DNA of 64,000 bases from Myxococcota bacterium (lineage in GTDB: Bacteria > Myxococcota_C > UBA6777), in NCBI GenBank assembly GCA_023150835.1, contig JAKLKB010000041.1, positions 1 through 64,000 on the forward strand, written 5' to 3'. Below the pieces are notes generated by a model. The model did no database searches. It was not told where the DNA came from and saw only the letters and a list, made by a program, of their open reading frames with translations. Position 1 is the first letter of the stretch. The number at the start of each line of letters is the position of its first letter. A program made the position numbers and the translations under genes. Of this stretch, positions 63,718-64,000 are shown one piece after another.

Positions 63718-64000
63718 CTAATCGACCGCAGGTCTAGCCTTTGGCGGAGACAAAGACGGAGGTGGAATAGGCGAAACAGCGCGATTCGGGGTATTCTGCC
63801 TTTCTTGATTTTTGGAGGGATACCGCGAAGTAGAGCGCAAAACAGGCCGTTGCTTCGAGGTCTGTGATGGGAGCGAAGTTCTCGCATTGTGGGGCGGGAC
63901 AGTTCGCGGCGGGCTACGTTTGGCAGGAGGGAAAAAGTAGCGCCACAAGCGCAGCGTGACGGGTAGATTTTTCTTTTTGCGGCGGACGATCGGTTGGCCG
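63718..64000 (-). CDS. C-terminal fragment of a gene truncated by the window edge
   Basis: The minus-strand frame is open from the window end to a TAG at 63718, giving at least 93 residues. It starts GQPIVRRKKKNLPVTLRLWR and ends in a Pro/Ser/Arg-rich tail. I see no fold in this part. It lies 62 bp upstream of the UshA-like gene, so the two may be co-transcribed. The start and identity lie outside the window. Confidence 0.5.
   Translation of the reverse strand, partial: GQPIVRRKKKNLPVTLRLWRYFFPPAKRSPPRTVPPHNARTSLPSQTSKQRPVLRSTSRYPSKNQERQNTPNRAVSPIPPPSLSPPKARPAVD

Noticed and set aside
1-64000. tRNA or rRNA genes
   Set aside because: Intergenic stretches were read for T-loop and CCA-like signatures and none was convincing; this was by eye, so a divergent tRNA could be missed.

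Overview
The window is a moderately GC-rich bacterial chromosome segment, most likely from a Myxococcota (former deltaproteobacterial) lineage. The support is family-level: an AgmX/PglI C-terminal domain behind a degenerate FHA domain, a Gly-Cys-x-Cys/TM/basic tail of MYXO-CTERM type, MopE-like Cys/Asp metal-binding motifs, Cys-rich exported repeat proteins, a Hanks-type kinase, a PP2C phosphatase fused to a cyclic-nucleotide-binding domain, and a sigma-54 activator. No rRNA, tRNA, CRISPR array or complete insertion sequence was seen.

Layout. 0-7.7 kb: a MITE-like insertion in the leader of a sigma-54 activator, a small hypothetical gene, a repeat/LysM protein, a Ser/Thr kinase and an exported TPR/PEGA protein. 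7.7-13.2 kb: two divergent exported Cys-rich proteins (a WD40 lipoprotein and a 1194-residue repeat protein). 13.3-16.8 kb: a tight four-gene minus-strand operon encoding an ExbB/TolQ-like channel, two TolR/ExbD-like subunits (one with a very long coiled coil) and an OmpH-like coiled-coil protein; this is my best candidate for an undescribed machine. 16.9-26.3 kb: a sphingosine-1-phosphate-lyase-like PLP enzyme, PP2C-cNMP phosphatase, a VWA/choice-of-anchor lipoprotein, a NUDIX hydrolase and two paralogous double-cNMP-domain proteins. 26.5-29.3 kb: pyrR-pyrB-pyrC' with overlapping genes, where PyrC' has lost catalytic metal ligands. 29.3-33.7 kb: AT-rich pyr upstream region, an HD-domain protein, a hairpin-rich intergenic region and a Spy/CpxP-like membrane protein. 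33.7-39.7 kb: a 1515-residue orphan membrane protein and an exported tandem-domain protein. 40.0-42.1 kb: betaine-lipid genes btaA (apparently missing its N-terminal half) and btaB, followed by two 122-bp inverted-repeat elements enclosing five 42-bp hairpin repeats. 42.1-46.0 kb: an RlmKL-like rRNA methyltransferase with a degenerate first methyltransferase domain, a UPF0175/DUF3368 toxin-antitoxin pair and a small helical-repeat protein. 46.6-54.5 kb: a TRAP transporter cluster (TatT-type lipoprotein, DctP, DctQ, DctM), a TPR protein and an SDR reductase/epimerase. 55.4-64 kb: FHA-AgmX protein, a beta-propeller MYXO-CTERM protein, an Exo5-like Fe-S nuclease, a UshA-like protein fused to a putative beta-barrel, and a gene cut by the window end.

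Functional themes are envelope biogenesis and surface display, phospho- and cyclic-nucleotide signalling (kinase, PP2C, cNMP-binding proteins), pyrimidine synthesis, membrane-lipid remodelling and TRAP-type uptake. Intergenic DNA is unusually rich in repeats: a ~130-bp dispersed element in four copies, palindromic units, and tandem duplications of 42, 64, 70 and 98 bp. All functional statements come from reading motifs by eye; no database search was run.
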